From positions 1,276,322-1,340,321 of the forward strand of contig NC_018015.1 of NCBI RefSeq assembly GCF_000265525.1: 64,000 nt of DNA, read 5' to 3'. Positions 30,594 through 40,679 of the stretch are shown here, one piece after another. Numbering within the stretch: position 1 is the stretch's first letter; every line of letters begins with the position of its first letter. Source of the DNA: Thermococcus cleftensis (lineage in GTDB: Archaea; Methanobacteriota_B; Thermococci; Thermococcales; Thermococcaceae). The notes beneath the pieces are model-generated. The model saw only the letters and a list, made by a program, of their open reading frames with translations. It made no database searches and had not been told where the DNA came from. The position numbers were made by a program, and so were the translations under genes.

Positions 30594-32411
30594 ATGTTCG
30601 CGTACTGGGGTAAGATTTTGAGGGTGAACCTGACAGATGGAACCATCAAGGAAGAGACCTTCGACGAGAAGTTCGCCAAGAAGTGGCTCGGGACGAGGGG
30701 GTTCGGCATCTACTACCTCCTCAAGGAGATGGACCCGACCGTGGATCCCTTCAGCCCGGAGAACAAGATGATTTTCGCCACCGGGCCTCTGACCGGAACC
30801 ACCGCTCCCACCGGTGGGAGGTACATGGTGATAACCAAGAGCCCGCTGACGGGCTATATTGCAATGGCGAACTCGGGTGGATTCTTTGGTGCGGAGCTCA
30901 AGTTCGCGGGCTGGGACGCCATCATAGTGGAAGGAGCCTCCGACCACCCGGTTTACCTCTACATAAACGACGAGAGCGTTGAGATTCGCGACGCCAGCCA
31001 CCTCTGGGGCAAGACCTCCACCGAGACCGAGGAGGCCCTCAAGGAGGAAATCGGAGACAAGAGAATCCGCGTTGCACTCATAGGTCCGGCAGGTGAGAAC
31101 CTCGTAAGGTTTGCGGCCGTAATGAACGATGAGCACAGGGCCGCCGGTAGGGGTGGCGTTGGTGCAGTGATGGGAAGCAAGAAGCTGAAGGCGATAGTCG
31201 TCCGCGGACACAAGCGCGTTGAGGTTGCCGACAGGGCAAAGTTCACGAGCGTCGTCAAGGAGAAGACCGACAAGCTCAGGAACGACCCGACCGCCGGCGG
31301 TGGACTGCCGAAGTATGGAACGGCCGTTTTAGTTAACATCATCAACCAGAACGGCCTCTACCCGACGAGAAACTTCCAGTACAGCCAGTTCGAGTACGCA
31401 GAGGAGCAGAGCGGTGAGGCCATGGCGGCCAAGTACCTGATAAGGAACAAGCCGTGCTACGCCTGTCCGATAGGCTGTGGAAGGGTCAACAAGCTCCCGA
31501 CCACGGGGGTCACGGAGGGGCCGGAGTACGAGAGCATATGGGCGCTCGGAGCGCACAACGGAATAAACGACCTCGCGAGCATAATCGAGGCCAACCACTG
31601 GGCCGACGAGTACGGTATGGACACCATAAGCCTCGGCGGAACCCTCGCGACTGCGATGGAACTCTACGAGAAGGGCCTGCTCAAGCAGGAGGACCTCGGA
31701 GAGGAGGCTCCGCCCTTCAGATGGGGCAACACGGAAGTTCTGCACTACTACATCGAGAAGATAGCCAAGAGAGAAGGCTTCGGTGACAAGCTGGCCGAAG
31801 GTGGCTACCGCCTGGCCGAGATGTACAACGGTACAGAGTACTTCATGGGCGTCAAGAAGCAGGAGCTTCCTGCATATGACCCGAGGGGAGCAGAGGGACA
31901 CGGCCTCGGCTACGCCACCAACAACCGCGGTGGCTGCCACATCAAGCAGTACATGATAAGTCCCGAGATCCTCGGCTACCCCTACAAGATGGACCCGCAC
32001 GACATCGGTGACGAGAAGGTCAAGATGGTCATACTCTTCCAGGACCTAACTGCCCTCATTGACGCCGCTGGACTGTGTGTCTTCACGACCTTCGGTCTCG
32101 GAGCGGACGACTACCGCGACATGCTGAACGCGGCCCTTGGCTGGGACCTCTCGACCGAGGAGTACCTCAAGATAGGCGAGCGCATCTGGAACGCCGAGAG
32201 GCTCTTCAACCTCAGGGCCGGCCTCGACCCGCTCAAGGAGGACACCCTACCCAAGAGACTGCTTGAGGAGCCCGTCAGGAACGGGCCGAACAAGGGGCAC
32301 GTCGTCAGGCTGCACCTGATGCTTCCGAAGTACTACAAGTTCCGCGGCTGGACCGAGGACGGAAAGATAACCGAGGAGAAGATGAAGGAGCTCGGTATCG
32401 ACGAGTTCTGA
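30594..32411 (+). CDS. aor: Aldehyde:ferredoxin oxidoreductase (tungsten enzyme)
   Basis: AOR oxidises aldehydes from amino-acid and peptide fermentation to acids, reducing ferredoxin. The 605-residue length equals that of the Pyrococcus enzyme and similarity is continuous. Seen are GPLTGTTAPTGGRY and NSGGFFGAELKFAG (pterin binding), the [4Fe-4S] motif CYACPIGC (near residue 290) with its distant fourth Cys in AAGLCVF, and the PAYDPRGAEGHGLGYATNNRGG pterin region. ATG 30594 is the family start, with GGAGG upstream; upstream frame extension is non-coding. The gene follows cmo. Confidence 0.97.
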   Translation: MFAYWGKILRVNLTDGTIKEETFDEKFAKKWLGTRGFGIYYLLKEMDPTVDPFSPENKMIFATGPLTGTTAPTGGRYMVITKSPLTGYIAMANSGGFFGAELKFAGWDAIIVEGASDHPVYLYINDESVEIRDASHLWGKTSTETEEALKEEIGDKRIRVALIGPAGENLVRFAAVMNDEHRAAGRGGVGAVMGSKKLKAIVVRGHKRVEVADRAKFTSVVKEKTDKLRNDPTAGGGLPKYGTAVLVNIINQNGLYPTRNFQYSQFEYAEEQSGEAMAAKYLIRNKPCYACPIGCGRVNKLPTTGVTEGPEYESIWALGAHNGINDLASIIEANHWADEYGMDTISLGGTLATAMELYEKGLLKQEDLGEEAPPFRWGNTEVLHYYIEKIAKREGFGDKLAEGGYRLAEMYNGTEYFMGVKKQELPAYDPRGAEGHGLGYATNNRGGCHIKQYMISPEILGYPYKMDPHDIGDEKVKMVILFQDLTALIDAAGLCVFTTFGLGADDYRDMLNAALGWDLSTEEYLKIGERIWNAERLFNLRAGLDPLKEDTLPKRLLEEPVRNGPNKGHVVRLHLMLPKYYKFRGWTEDGKITEEKMKELGIDEF

Positions 32412-32712
32412 GGCAAGTTTTCCACGTTGGTTTATTTTCCATATTTTGTAGATTTTCCAGTATGTGGTATTCTTGGTATATAATTGGGAGTTGACTGGTC
32501 AATTGGGCACGATTTATTCAATCTTAAGTTACGATATGGTATGCAATTAGTTTACAAATATCAACAAAATTCCCGGAAATTTCGCCCGATATGTTCAACG
32601 TACGTTTTGATGTCCGAAAACCTTATATTTGGGTGTCCACATTAGAACCTTGATGACGGGTATAATACCCAGATGGATACTAAAACACACCGTTGAAAAG
32701 AGGTGTCTCGAA
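32412..32712 (+). promoter_or_regulatory. AT-rich upstream region of the subtilisin gene
   Basis: About 300 bases without a gene and clearly more AT-rich than the surroundings. A strong TATA box TTATATTT (32623-32630) sets a start near 32655. Two palindromes flank it: TTGACTGGTCAA (32491-32502) and GGGTATAATACCC (32658-32670), the latter just past the predicted start. Both are operator candidates. Confidence 0.6.
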
Positions 32713-34689
32713 ATGAAAGGTTGGAAGGCGTTGGTGGTTGCCCTGTTACTCGTTGGAATGATGGCGGGTGCGGTTGCAGCCGTGCCGGCCAAGCCCGCGG
32801 TTGCCCCGCAGGCCCAGAAGAACTACGGCCTCCTGACCCCTGGGCTGTTCAAGAAGGTTCAGGGAATGAACTGGAACCAGGAGGTAAGCACCGTCATGAT
32901 GTTCAACAGCCCGGCCGACAGGGACAGGGCCCTTAGGGTTCTCAAGGCTATGGGTGCTGAAATTAAGTACACCTACAAGATTATCCCTGCGGTTGCCGTC
33001 AAGATGAAGGTCAGGGATCTGCTCGTGGTCGCCGGCATGATCGACACCGGCTTCTTCGGCAGCACGAAGGTTTCCGGAATAAGGTTCATTCAGGAGGACT
33101 ACAAGGTTCAGGTCAACGTTGAAACCGAGGGTCTTGACGAGTCGGCCGCTCAGGTCATGGCCACCAATATGTGGAACCTCGGTTATGATGGTTCTGGAAT
33201 AACCATTGCCATCATCGACACCGGTATCGACGCCTCCCACCCGGACCTCCAGGGCAAGGTCATCGGCTGGGTGGACTACGTGAACGGAAAGACCACCCCC
33301 TACGATGACCAGGGCCACGGAACCCACGTCGCTTCCATAGCAGCCGGAACCGGAGCGGCCAGCAACGGCCAGTACAAGGGAATGGCCCCCGGTGCTAAGC
33401 TCGTGGGCATCAAGGTCCTCGGTGCCGATGGTTCGGGGAGCATATCTGACATCATAGCCGGCGTGGACTGGGCGGTCCAGAACAAGGACAAGTACGGGAT
33501 AAGGGTCATCAACCTCTCCCTTGGCTCGAGCCAGAGTTCAGATGGCACCGACTCACTCAGCCAGGCCGTTAACAACGCCTGGGACGCTGGACTCGTTGTG
33601 GTGGTTGCCGCTGGAAACAGCGGGCCTGACAAGTACACCGTCGGCTCACCGGCAGCGGCCAGCAAGGTCATCACCGTCGGCGCCGTCGATAAGTACGACG
33701 TCATAACCGACTTCTCGAGCAGGGGACCAACCGCCGACAACAGGCTCAAGCCCGAGGTCGTCGCTCCGGGCAACTGGATCATAGCGGCTAGAGCCAGCGG
33801 AACCCAGCTCACTGACGTTACCATCGGTGACTACTACGTCGCCGCCCCGGGAACCTCGATGGCCACCCCGCACGTCGCCGGAATCTCCGCTCTCATACTC
33901 CAGGCCCACCCGGACTGGACCCCTGACAAGGTCAAGACCGCCCTCATCGAGACCGCCGACATAGTCAAGCCCGACGAGATAGCGGACATCGCCTACGGTG
34001 CCGGTAGGGTGAACGCCTACAAGGCGGCCTACTACGACAGCCTCTCCAAGCTCGTCTTCACCGGCTCCGTCGCCGATAAGGGAAGCGCCACCCACGCCTT
34101 CGATATCAGCGGAGCCACCTTCGTCACGGCCACGCTCTACTGGGACAACAGCGGAAGCGACCTTGACCTCTACCTCTACGACCCGAACGGCAACCAGGTT
34201 GATTACTCCTACACCGCCTACTACGGCTTCGAAAAGGTTGGCTACTACAACCCGACCGCCGGAACCTGGACGCTCAAGGTCGTCAGCTACAGCGGTGCAG
34301 CCAACTATCAGGTTGACGTCGTCAGCGACGGCTCTCTGAGCCAGTCCGGCGGAACCACTCCCACCCCGACCGAGCCAACCGTCGATGAGCAGACCTTCAC
34401 CGGGTACGTCCACGACTACTATGACAAGAGCGACAGCTTCACCATGACCGTGAACAGCGGCGCCACCAAGATAACCGGCGACCTCGTCTTCGACACCAGC
34501 GCCCACGACCTTGACCTCTACCTCTACGACCCGAACGGCAACATCGTGGACCGCTCCGAGAGCTACGACAGCAACGAGCACGTCGAGTACAGCAACCCCG
34601 CCCCTGGTGACTGGACGTTCCTCGTCTACGCCTACAACACCTACGGCTGGGCCTCCTACACCCTCTACGGAAAGGTCTACTACGGGTGA
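32713..34689 (+). CDS. Secreted subtilisin-like serine protease (Tk-SP type)
   Basis: A 658-residue secreted protease. A signal peptide covers about residues 1-25 ([20 protein letters not shown]), then comes an inhibitor-like propeptide to about 135. The subtilisin domain has catalytic Asp169 (IIDTGID), His202 (GHGTHVA), oxyanion Asn302 (GNSGP) and Ser382 (GTSMATPH). Two beta-jelly-roll (PPC-like) domains follow, about 455-555 and 570-658, joined by a Thr/Pro linker and each carrying [12 protein letters not shown]. The layout matches Thermococcus Tk-SP, whose last domain is removed on maturation. ATG 32713 follows GAGGTG. Confidence 0.93.
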   Translation: MKGWKALVVALLLVGMMAGAVAAVPAKPAVAPQAQKNYGLLTPGLFKKVQGMNWNQEVSTVMMFNSPADRDRALRVLKAMGAEIKYTYKIIPAVAVKMKVRDLLVVAGMIDTGFFGSTKVSGIRFIQEDYKVQVNVETEGLDESAAQVMATNMWNLGYDGSGITIAIIDTGIDASHPDLQGKVIGWVDYVNGKTTPYDDQGHGTHVASIAAGTGAASNGQYKGMAPGAKLVGIKVLGADGSGSISDIIAGVDWAVQNKDKYGIRVINLSLGSSQSSDGTDSLSQAVNNAWDAGLVVVVAAGNSGPDKYTVGSPAAASKVITVGAVDKYDVITDFSSRGPTADNRLKPEVVAPGNWIIAARASGTQLTDVTIGDYYVAAPGTSMATPHVAGISALILQAHPDWTPDKVKTALIETADIVKPDEIADIAYGAGRVNAYKAAYYDSLSKLVFTGSVADKGSATHAFDISGATFVTATLYWDNSGSDLDLYLYDPNGNQVDYSYTAYYGFEKVGYYNPTAGTWTLKVVSYSGAANYQVDVVSDGSLSQSGGTTPTPTEPTVDEQTFTGYVHDYYDKSDSFTMTVNSGATKITGDLVFDTSAHDLDLYLYDPNGNIVDRSESYDSNEHVEYSNPAPGDWTFLVYAYNTYGWASYTLYGKVYYG

Positions 34690-34732
34690 ACCCTTTTAAC
34701 CCCTCTTTTCTTTCGTTTCTGGGGTGATCGAA

Positions 34733-36502
34733 GTGAGGAAGCTTCTGGCAATAACCCTGCTCACGCTCATGCTTTTATCCGCCGTGCCGATTCGCGCTGG
34801 AGAGGCTCAAATCAGGCCCTACGTCTACGAGCCTACCGTCCCGGACACAGCCTTTGCAGTTCTGGCCCTTTACAGAACTGGAGACTACGGAAAGGTTCTG
34901 GAGGGCTGCGAGTGGCTGATGGCGATAAGGACGCCCTTCGACTCCTGGGGCTTCGCCAGCGGGGAGGAGCACGAGGCCAAGTACACGGCCATGGCGATGC
35001 TCGCGTTGATGAGGGGCGAAAACATCGCCCGCGGCAGGTACGGCAAGACCCTCAACAGCGCCGCATACTGGCTGATATACAAGCAGAACCCTGACGGCTC
35101 CTGGAACGACTACACCGACACGGCACTGGCGTTAATAGCTCTCAGGGAGTTCGTTGATGGGGGCTACATCAACGAGACCCTCGTGGGCTTCAGGAAGCAG
35201 GTGGAAGAGGCCATAAACCGCGCCCAGGGCTGGCTGATGGGAACCGAGCCCGGGACAGATACGGAGCGGATATTTGGCTACATGGCGCTCGGTGAAAGGG
35301 AGAAGCTCAGGGAGATGGAAGTGGAAGGCGAGATGAAAGCCTACCGCGCCTTCGCCCTCGCCTACCTCGGCGAGGAGGTTGAGCTTAGCGGGGACTTTGA
35401 CTCCACAGTCGCCGTGGCAATGGCACTCTACGCGACGGGAGATGAGAAGTACCGCGAGGAACTGCTCAAGAGGGAGCACTTCGGCTTCTGGGGCGTCCTT
35501 CACTACCGCGTCCTTGATCTGTTGAGCGTTTCCAAAATCAAGGGCTTTGAGGAGCTCCGTCCCATAGCCTGCCCGTACCTCTCCAAGATAAACCCCACCG
35601 ACGACTGGGAAAGGGTAATCCTGGCAGACTACCGCCTTCTCTGCAACGAGACCCCCGAGTTGCCCTCCGGCATCTCAGGCCTTCTTCCCTGGCAGGTGGC
35701 GGAGCTCGCGAGGGTTAAGGCCCTCATGGGCTTGGACTACGACGACGAGGTGGACTACCTCCTCTCAACTGGAAAGGGCGGCGTCTGGAGGGACTTCTAC
35801 AACACCGAATACGTTGTGGAGGTTTTCAGGTTCCTCAACGTAAGCTACAACTACTCCCCCTCGCTGGACTATCTCAGTAGGAACCTGACGTGGATGCGCG
35901 AAACTACTGACCCGAAAACCGGGAACCCAGTCTATTACAACGTGCCGACCTACTACTTCGCCTACGGGGTCATAGTTTTCAGCGAGTTCGGAATGGATAG
36001 GGAGCTCAACGAAACCCTGAGCCTGCTTGCGGAGAGGCAGTATCCCAACGGGGCCTTCCCCTACACCCAGGGTTCTATAGCCGGGATTACCTCGACGGCA
36101 AGGGTCGCCTGGGCGCTTCAGGAAGCGGGGCTTGAGGACTCTGAGATTTACGAGAGGGCGGTCTCGTTCCTCAGGAACCTTCTCTACGCGGAGATACCCG
36201 GCCCGGAGGTGGAGGGCGAAACGGCGAAACTGGCCAACGCCACCTTCCTGCTCGTGAGGGACGGTTTTTACATCGGCAACGCAACGGGGAAGGCAGTGGT
36301 TGGGGGCCTGGACGGCTACGTCGTCATTTACCCGTCGAAGAACCCCCTGGCAATAACCGCCTACGGGGTCAATGGATTCCGCGCCACCGAACCTGAGACG
36401 GGGGAAGGAAAAACGGCCTACCTCTACATCGGGGCCGGAGTCCTGCTGATTAGCCTGGCCGGGATCGTGGTCCTGAGAGGCAGGAGAAAGGGGAAGAAGT
36501 AA
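34733..36502 (+). CDS. Cell-surface protein with prenyltransferase/squalene-cyclase-like repeats
   Basis: A 589-residue exported protein. A signal peptide (LLAITLLTLMLLSAVPIRAG) is followed by helical repeats with QNPDGSWNDYTDTALALIAL and QYPNGAFPYTQGS. These GxW-type motifs mark the alpha/alpha toroid repeats of terpene cyclases and related adhesion proteins. The C-terminus has one membrane helix and a basic tail (GRRKGKK), placing the toroid outside the cell. Cyclase catalytic DxDD motifs are not seen. GTG 34733 follows GGGGTGATCGAA. It starts 43 bases after the protease and may share its function in protein or polymer handling. Confidence 0.72.
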   Translation: MRKLLAITLLTLMLLSAVPIRAGEAQIRPYVYEPTVPDTAFAVLALYRTGDYGKVLEGCEWLMAIRTPFDSWGFASGEEHEAKYTAMAMLALMRGENIARGRYGKTLNSAAYWLIYKQNPDGSWNDYTDTALALIALREFVDGGYINETLVGFRKQVEEAINRAQGWLMGTEPGTDTERIFGYMALGEREKLREMEVEGEMKAYRAFALAYLGEEVELSGDFDSTVAVAMALYATGDEKYREELLKREHFGFWGVLHYRVLDLLSVSKIKGFEELRPIACPYLSKINPTDDWERVILADYRLLCNETPELPSGISGLLPWQVAELARVKALMGLDYDDEVDYLLSTGKGGVWRDFYNTEYVVEVFRFLNVSYNYSPSLDYLSRNLTWMRETTDPKTGNPVYYNVPTYYFAYGVIVFSEFGMDRELNETLSLLAERQYPNGAFPYTQGSIAGITSTARVAWALQEAGLEDSEIYERAVSFLRNLLYAEIPGPEVEGETAKLANATFLLVRDGFYIGNATGKAVVGGLDGYVVIYPSKNPLAITAYGVNGFRATEPETGEGKTAYLYIGAGVLLISLAGIVVLRGRRKGKK

Positions 36503-36521
36503 ATCCCCTCTTTTCTGGTTT

Positions 36522-37577
36522 TCAGGTGGTTGAAGCTTCCTCGTCGTTGTAGAGCTCGTCGCCGACGGTGATCCTCTCCTCAAAGCCCTTCGAGCCCTCG
36601 AGCGTCTGGATCCTGAACATGTAGCTCTTGTACCAGTTGTAGCTCGGCCTGACCTTGACCGGCAGGAGCTTCCAGGCGCGCGTCTCCTCCTCGTAGCCCC
36701 AGTTCACGTACTCGTTGAAGTTCCTGATTATGTCGGTGATGACAACATTGAACTCGTTGAGGAGCAACCTCTGGATCTCGCGCCACTTGTCGAGTGAGCT
36801 CTCGCGCCTCGTTATGCCGAAGTAGCCGGCGCAGCCGGGCCCTTTAAGCGTCGCTATCCCCCTGCCGACGAAGGCCCTTATCGCCTCAACGGTCTCGGGC
36901 GGGTCGGTTATGAAGGTGTCGAACTTGTGGAGCGCGTAGTCCGGGAGTGGCTCCCTGAGATCGAAGGTGAACATCTCGATGTTCTCGTAGCCGAGTTCAT
37001 CTGCAGTTTTCTCGATGAACTTCACGAGCCTCTCGTCAATGTCGAGGACAGCTATTCTCTTCGGCAGGCCGGAGAGCATGAGGGCTATGCTGGTCAGGTC
37101 GTCGTCGCCGAGAACGAAGACCTCCTTGTTTTCAAGGTCTCCCCTCGTGTGCATCAGGGCTATCCTCGCCACGGTGGTTTCTGGCGTAACGTAGGCCTGG
37201 TCGAAGTCGTGCTTCGGCTGCGGGCGGTCCTTCACTATCTCCCTGAACTGCTCGAGCAGGTCGCTGAAGGCATCTAATTCGACCGTCTTACCCTCGCAGT
37301 GGGAGCAGGTGTAGTCCTTCCTCGCGCCGATCCCGTACTTCTCCACCAGCTTCCTGCCGCTCTGGGTGAGGACGACGTTCGGACCGTCGAAGGCGACGTA
37401 GCCAAGCTCGTGGAGCGCCGTTATGACCGCCACGACGAGCGGAAGCGGCTCCTCACTGAGATCCACTATCCTCCAGACGTCACCGCTGGCCTGAACTGCG
37501 CTCAGAACGTTCTCGATGGTTCTCTCGTAAACCGGAATGCTCGTCTTCTCCTTAACCTTCTCCACTATCTCGATCAT
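36522..37577 (-). CDS. bpsA: N4-bis(aminopropyl)spermidine synthase (branched polyamine synthase)
   Basis: BpsA adds two aminopropyl groups to spermidine, giving the branched polyamine that protects nucleic acids at high temperature. The 351-residue product has an N-terminal helical domain with a CSHC pair, then a Rossmann domain with LGDDDLTSIAL (decarboxy-SAM site), VLDIDERLV and the catalytic-type FITDPPET motif. The former family name is DUF43. ATG 37577 has GGAGGTGCTTGCG before it; the frame open beyond it is in the divergent promoter. The C-terminal YNDEEAS tail is acidic. Confidence 0.93.
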   Translation of the reverse strand: MIEIVEKVKEKTSIPVYERTIENVLSAVQASGDVWRIVDLSEEPLPLVVAVITALHELGYVAFDGPNVVLTQSGRKLVEKYGIGARKDYTCSHCEGKTVELDAFSDLLEQFREIVKDRPQPKHDFDQAYVTPETTVARIALMHTRGDLENKEVFVLGDDDLTSIALMLSGLPKRIAVLDIDERLVKFIEKTADELGYENIEMFTFDLREPLPDYALHKFDTFITDPPETVEAIRAFVGRGIATLKGPGCAGYFGITRRESSLDKWREIQRLLLNEFNVVITDIIRNFNEYVNWGYEEETRAWKLLPVKVRPSYNWYKSYMFRIQTLEGSKGFEERITVGDELYNDEEASTT

Positions 37578-37686
37578 CGCAAGCACCTCCAGAAGGATTT
37601 TTGGTTCGTAAACGGGGTTAGGGTGGGCCTCTTTTAAGGTTTTTCCCGGCGGCAAGTTTAATAAGTGTCCGGCGTTACTGGCCACG

Positions 37687-38427
37687 ATGATAAGGCCAGT
37701 TGAGAAAGACTTCGTCAAGCGCTACCGCTTGGAGTACAACCTCGAGGCCCTTGAAAGGGTGAGGGAGAAAATCGGGGAGAGGGCATACTCCCGGCTGAGG
37801 GCGCTGGTGGAATACCGTCTTAGCGGGAAGGACTTCGACCGCTCGCCGATCGGAGTTAAGATAGCCCTCGCCTTCTCCGCCGGCTCCGACAGCACGGCGA
37901 CGCTGAGGATACTCCGCTGGGCCGGCTTCGACGTCGTGCCCGTAACGGCCAGGCTTCCCCAGATGAACGAGAGCGTTATTGGGAGGGCCAGCTCCGAGGG
38001 AGCGGTTTTTGTTGATGTGCCCGGTTACCTCGACGTGATAACCGACCAGATGGACAAGGGCGCTCCAATATGCGGTAAATGCCACTCCATGGTCATGGAG
38101 GCCGTTGAGCGCTACTCCCGGGAGAACGGGATAGGGATCCTCGCCAGCGGCGACCTCCTTAGCTCGGGGCTGATATCGATCTACGAGACCGATGGGCTGG
38201 TGACCCTCAACCTTCCCGCATTCCTTGCCCTCGACAAGGCCGAGATAATCGAGCTGATTGGAGGAAAGTACGATCTCAGGTTTGGCTGTCCGTTGCTCTG
38301 GGAGACCTTCAGGAGGGCACCGAGCGTCAAGCGGTTTGCAATACAGCGGGTTCTCCGCGAGTTGAGGGCCAGGGCCATAACACCGGAGATAGCCGAGGCT
38401 CTGATACTCGACGTTCTCACCCGCTGA
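37687..38427 (+). CDS. PP-loop superfamily ATPase, possible RNA or sulfur-modifying enzyme
   Basis: A 246-residue ATP-pyrophosphatase. The PP-loop SAGSDST near residue 62 (LAFSAGSDSTATLRIL) and a CGKCHS pair near 130 resemble tRNA thiolation and ThiI/TtuA-like proteins, but no exact family is assignable. Residues such as ASGDLLSSGL look like a substrate loop. A TATA box (AGTTTAATAAG, 37654-37664) lies about 25 bases before the ATG and no ribosome site exists, so the message is probably leaderless. It is divergent from bpsA. Confidence 0.75.
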   Translation: MIRPVEKDFVKRYRLEYNLEALERVREKIGERAYSRLRALVEYRLSGKDFDRSPIGVKIALAFSAGSDSTATLRILRWAGFDVVPVTARLPQMNESVIGRASSEGAVFVDVPGYLDVITDQMDKGAPICGKCHSMVMEAVERYSRENGIGILASGDLLSSGLISIYETDGLVTLNLPAFLALDKAEIIELIGGKYDLRFGCPLLWETFRRAPSVKRFAIQRVLRELRARAITPEIAEALILDVLTR

Positions 38428-38490
38428 TTCCACAATTCTGACCCAAAAGGTTTAAATCTGTCATTCTGAATCCCACCCAGGTGGTGAGTA

Positions 38491-39024
38491 ATGGTCACGA
38501 AGGAAGAAGTCGAAAAGATCGTTAATGAGATAGTCGATGGGAAGTTTGTCAGATCCATCGAGGTGAACGATAAGGGGGACGTTACAGTCACGCTCGCCAA
38601 GGACACTCCAGATATAGACAACGTCCTCATAAGGCTCCACTCGGAACTTGGGAAGCTCGAGGGAATCGGCTTGATAACCATCAACCGCGAGCGCGAAGTT
38701 CAGGACGGCGGCGAAAACGTTAAGCTCACGGAGGACATGATCCTTGAGAAGCTCAAGGAGGTTATCGACCCAGAGATCGGAATCGACGTGGTGAACCTCG
38801 GCCTCATCTACGAGGTTAAGGTTAGGCCTGACAACACCGTCTACGTCAAGATGACGATGACCACTCCCGGTTGTCCGATGACTATGTGGATATTAAGGGC
38901 CGTCGAGGACAAGATACTGGAGATCCCCGGCGTCAAGGACGCCGAAATCGAACTAACATTCGACCCGCCCTGGACGCCCGACAGGATAAGTCCCGAGTAC
39001 AAGAAGAGGCTGGGCCTTTACTGA
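38491..39024 (+). CDS. DUF59/MIP18-type iron-sulfur assembly protein with N-terminal extension
   Basis: A 177-residue protein whose C-terminal 100 residues are a DUF59 (MIP18/SufT-like) domain: VIDPEIGIDVVNLGLIYEV and TTPGCPMTMW with the conserved Cys, then FDPPWTPDRIS. Such proteins aid Fe-S cluster assembly or transfer. The first 70 residues resemble a small alpha-beta domain of unknown role. GGTGGTGAGTA precedes ATG 38491, and a TATA box (GGTTTAAAT) is near 38450. The ferredoxin gene follows on its own promoter. Confidence 0.85.
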   Translation: MVTKEEVEKIVNEIVDGKFVRSIEVNDKGDVTVTLAKDTPDIDNVLIRLHSELGKLEGIGLITINREREVQDGGENVKLTEDMILEKLKEVIDPEIGIDVVNLGLIYEVKVRPDNTVYVKMTMTTPGCPMTMWILRAVEDKILEIPGVKDAEIELTFDPPWTPDRISPEYKKRLGLY

Positions 39025-39113
39025 TCCATTCTGTCAATTTCTGTTCATTGACGGGCTATTCGCTCCCTTTTTCCACGGATTTTCGCCCTTTGGGGTTCTT
39101 TTCCCCGACGAAA

Positions 39114-39123
39114 AGTTTATATT
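39114..39123 (+). promoter_or_regulatory. Ferredoxin promoter (BRE and TATA)
   Basis: CGAAAAGTTTATATT gives a near-perfect BRE plus TATA box 33 bases before the ATG. This predicts a short leader containing GGTGATG and high expression. Confidence 0.7.
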
Positions 39124-39149
39124 CGCCGGAGTTCATCTAAGTCCGGTGA

Positions 39150-39359
<210 letters not shown>

Positions 39360-39360
39360 A

Positions 39361-39378
39361 GTCTCTTCTTTTTCCCTT
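39361..39378 (+). terminator. T-rich terminator after ferredoxin
   Basis: A pyrimidine-rich TCTCTTCTTTTTCCC run directly after the ferredoxin stop, between two convergent genes. No hairpin is needed in archaea. Confidence 0.4.
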
Positions 39379-39427
39379 CATTGCACGTTGCTTTTCTGGG
39401 AGATTTAGTAAGATAAAAGAAGAACGG

Positions 39428-40600
39428 TCACTCCAGGCTAAGCCCGAACTTCTCCGCCTGCTCCAGAACGTATTCCCGTATCTCCCTCGCCTTCGGAAGA
39501 TCTGCAACGATCTCGCCGTTCTCGATGAGCGGTTTGAGGAGCGGTTCGACCTTTGCACCGCAGACAGGGCACTTTTCCAGCTTTTTATCCGCTGGAACCC
39601 TGTGGTAGTGGCCGTTCTCACAGCGGTAGATCTGCTTCCTCCCGCTCAGCTTGCCGCGCTTGGTGATGGGCTTCCCCTCAACCTCGACTATGTCAAGGGA
39701 GAAGTCCACGGGTTTCGCGCTCGCTATCGCTGAGCCCACGCCGAAGGCATCGGCTACGTCAACTATCTCCCTTATGCTATCCTCGTTCAGGCCACCGCTC
39801 ACGAATATCTTAACCCAGTTGTAGCCCCTCAGGTCGAGCTCCCAGCGAACCTCCTCTATGATGCGCCTGAAGTTGCCCCTCCTTGAGCCTGGAGTGTCGA
39901 GCCTGACGGCGGTGAGCCTCTCTCCCAAAGCTTCAGCCGCCATTAGGGCCTCGAACTTCTCGTCGCACAGCGTGTCCACCAAAGCAGTTCTCGGGACTTC
40001 TGGTTCAACCACCTCGTCGAAGTACTTCCAGGCCTTGACCTGGTCGCCAACCGTGAGGATCAGCGCGTGCGGCATCGTCCCGACGGGCTTTTCTCCCATC
40101 ATCTCCGCGCCGAGGACTCCGCTCACACCGTCGCAGCCGCCTATGAAGGCCGAGCGGTCTATCATCGGAGCGATGGCAGGGTGCATGTGCCTTATGCCGA
40201 AGGAGTAGACCGGCTTGAAGTTGGCCGCTATCTTCACCCTCAGTGCCGCGGTGGCTATGCCGCTCGCCTGGCTGAGCATGCCGAGTAAAGCGGTTTCATA
40301 AATCCCGAACTCCTCGTAGTAACCCTCGATCTGCATAACCGGCTCGTAGGGGTGGAATATCGTGCCTTCTCTCATCGCGTAGACGTTCACCGGCAGGCCT
40401 TCAAGGAGCTTGGCAACCTCCTCGATTCCCGCCAGAACACCCCACTTCCAGCCCTTTGGAAGTCCCGTCGTGGTTATGTCGGCGAAAACCTTCCTGTGAA
40501 TGCCTTTCTCGACTAGTATCTTCCGCGTCCTGATGAAGTAAACGTCGGTGGTCTTTCCGGCTTTTATATCCTCCTCGTGGGCGATGTAGAAATCCCTCAT
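39428..40600 (-). CDS. pncB: Nicotinate phosphoribosyltransferase
   Basis: Joins nicotinate to PRPP in NAD salvage. The 390-residue archaeal form shows the GVLAG...P region, FGIRHMHPAIAPMIDRSAFIGGCDGVS (substrate site) and VRLDTPGSRRGNFRRI (phosphate site). A C-terminal zinc ribbon (CENGHYH...CPVCG) is added, as in Thermococcales. ATG 40600 follows AGGTGAGGAAG; six extra in-frame residues upstream are unlikely to be translated. Confidence 0.92.
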   Translation of the reverse strand: MRDFYIAHEEDIKAGKTTDVYFIRTRKILVEKGIHRKVFADITTTGLPKGWKWGVLAGIEEVAKLLEGLPVNVYAMREGTIFHPYEPVMQIEGYYEEFGIYETALLGMLSQASGIATAALRVKIAANFKPVYSFGIRHMHPAIAPMIDRSAFIGGCDGVSGVLGAEMMGEKPVGTMPHALILTVGDQVKAWKYFDEVVEPEVPRTALVDTLCDEKFEALMAAEALGERLTAVRLDTPGSRRGNFRRIIEEVRWELDLRGYNWVKIFVSGGLNEDSIREIVDVADAFGVGSAIASAKPVDFSLDIVEVEGKPITKRGKLSGRKQIYRCENGHYHRVPADKKLEKCPVCGAKVEPLLKPLIENGEIVADLPKAREIREYVLEQAEKFGLSLE

Positions 40601-40679
40601 CTTCCTCACCTGAAACAACTTTTTCCTCTCTGGATTTAAGGCTTTTCTGAGTAAAGTTTATCGGGAAAACTGCAAATCA

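Noticed and set aside
32648-32690. TTGATGACGGG...CAGATGG as a C/D sRNA in the subtilisin leader
   Set aside because: CTGA boxes are missing; the palindrome GGGTATAATACCC explains the structure better.
33646-34581. Minus-strand frame of 311 codons inside the subtilisin gene
   Set aside because: The Val/Gly-rich composition is a reflection of the coding strand; no start signal.
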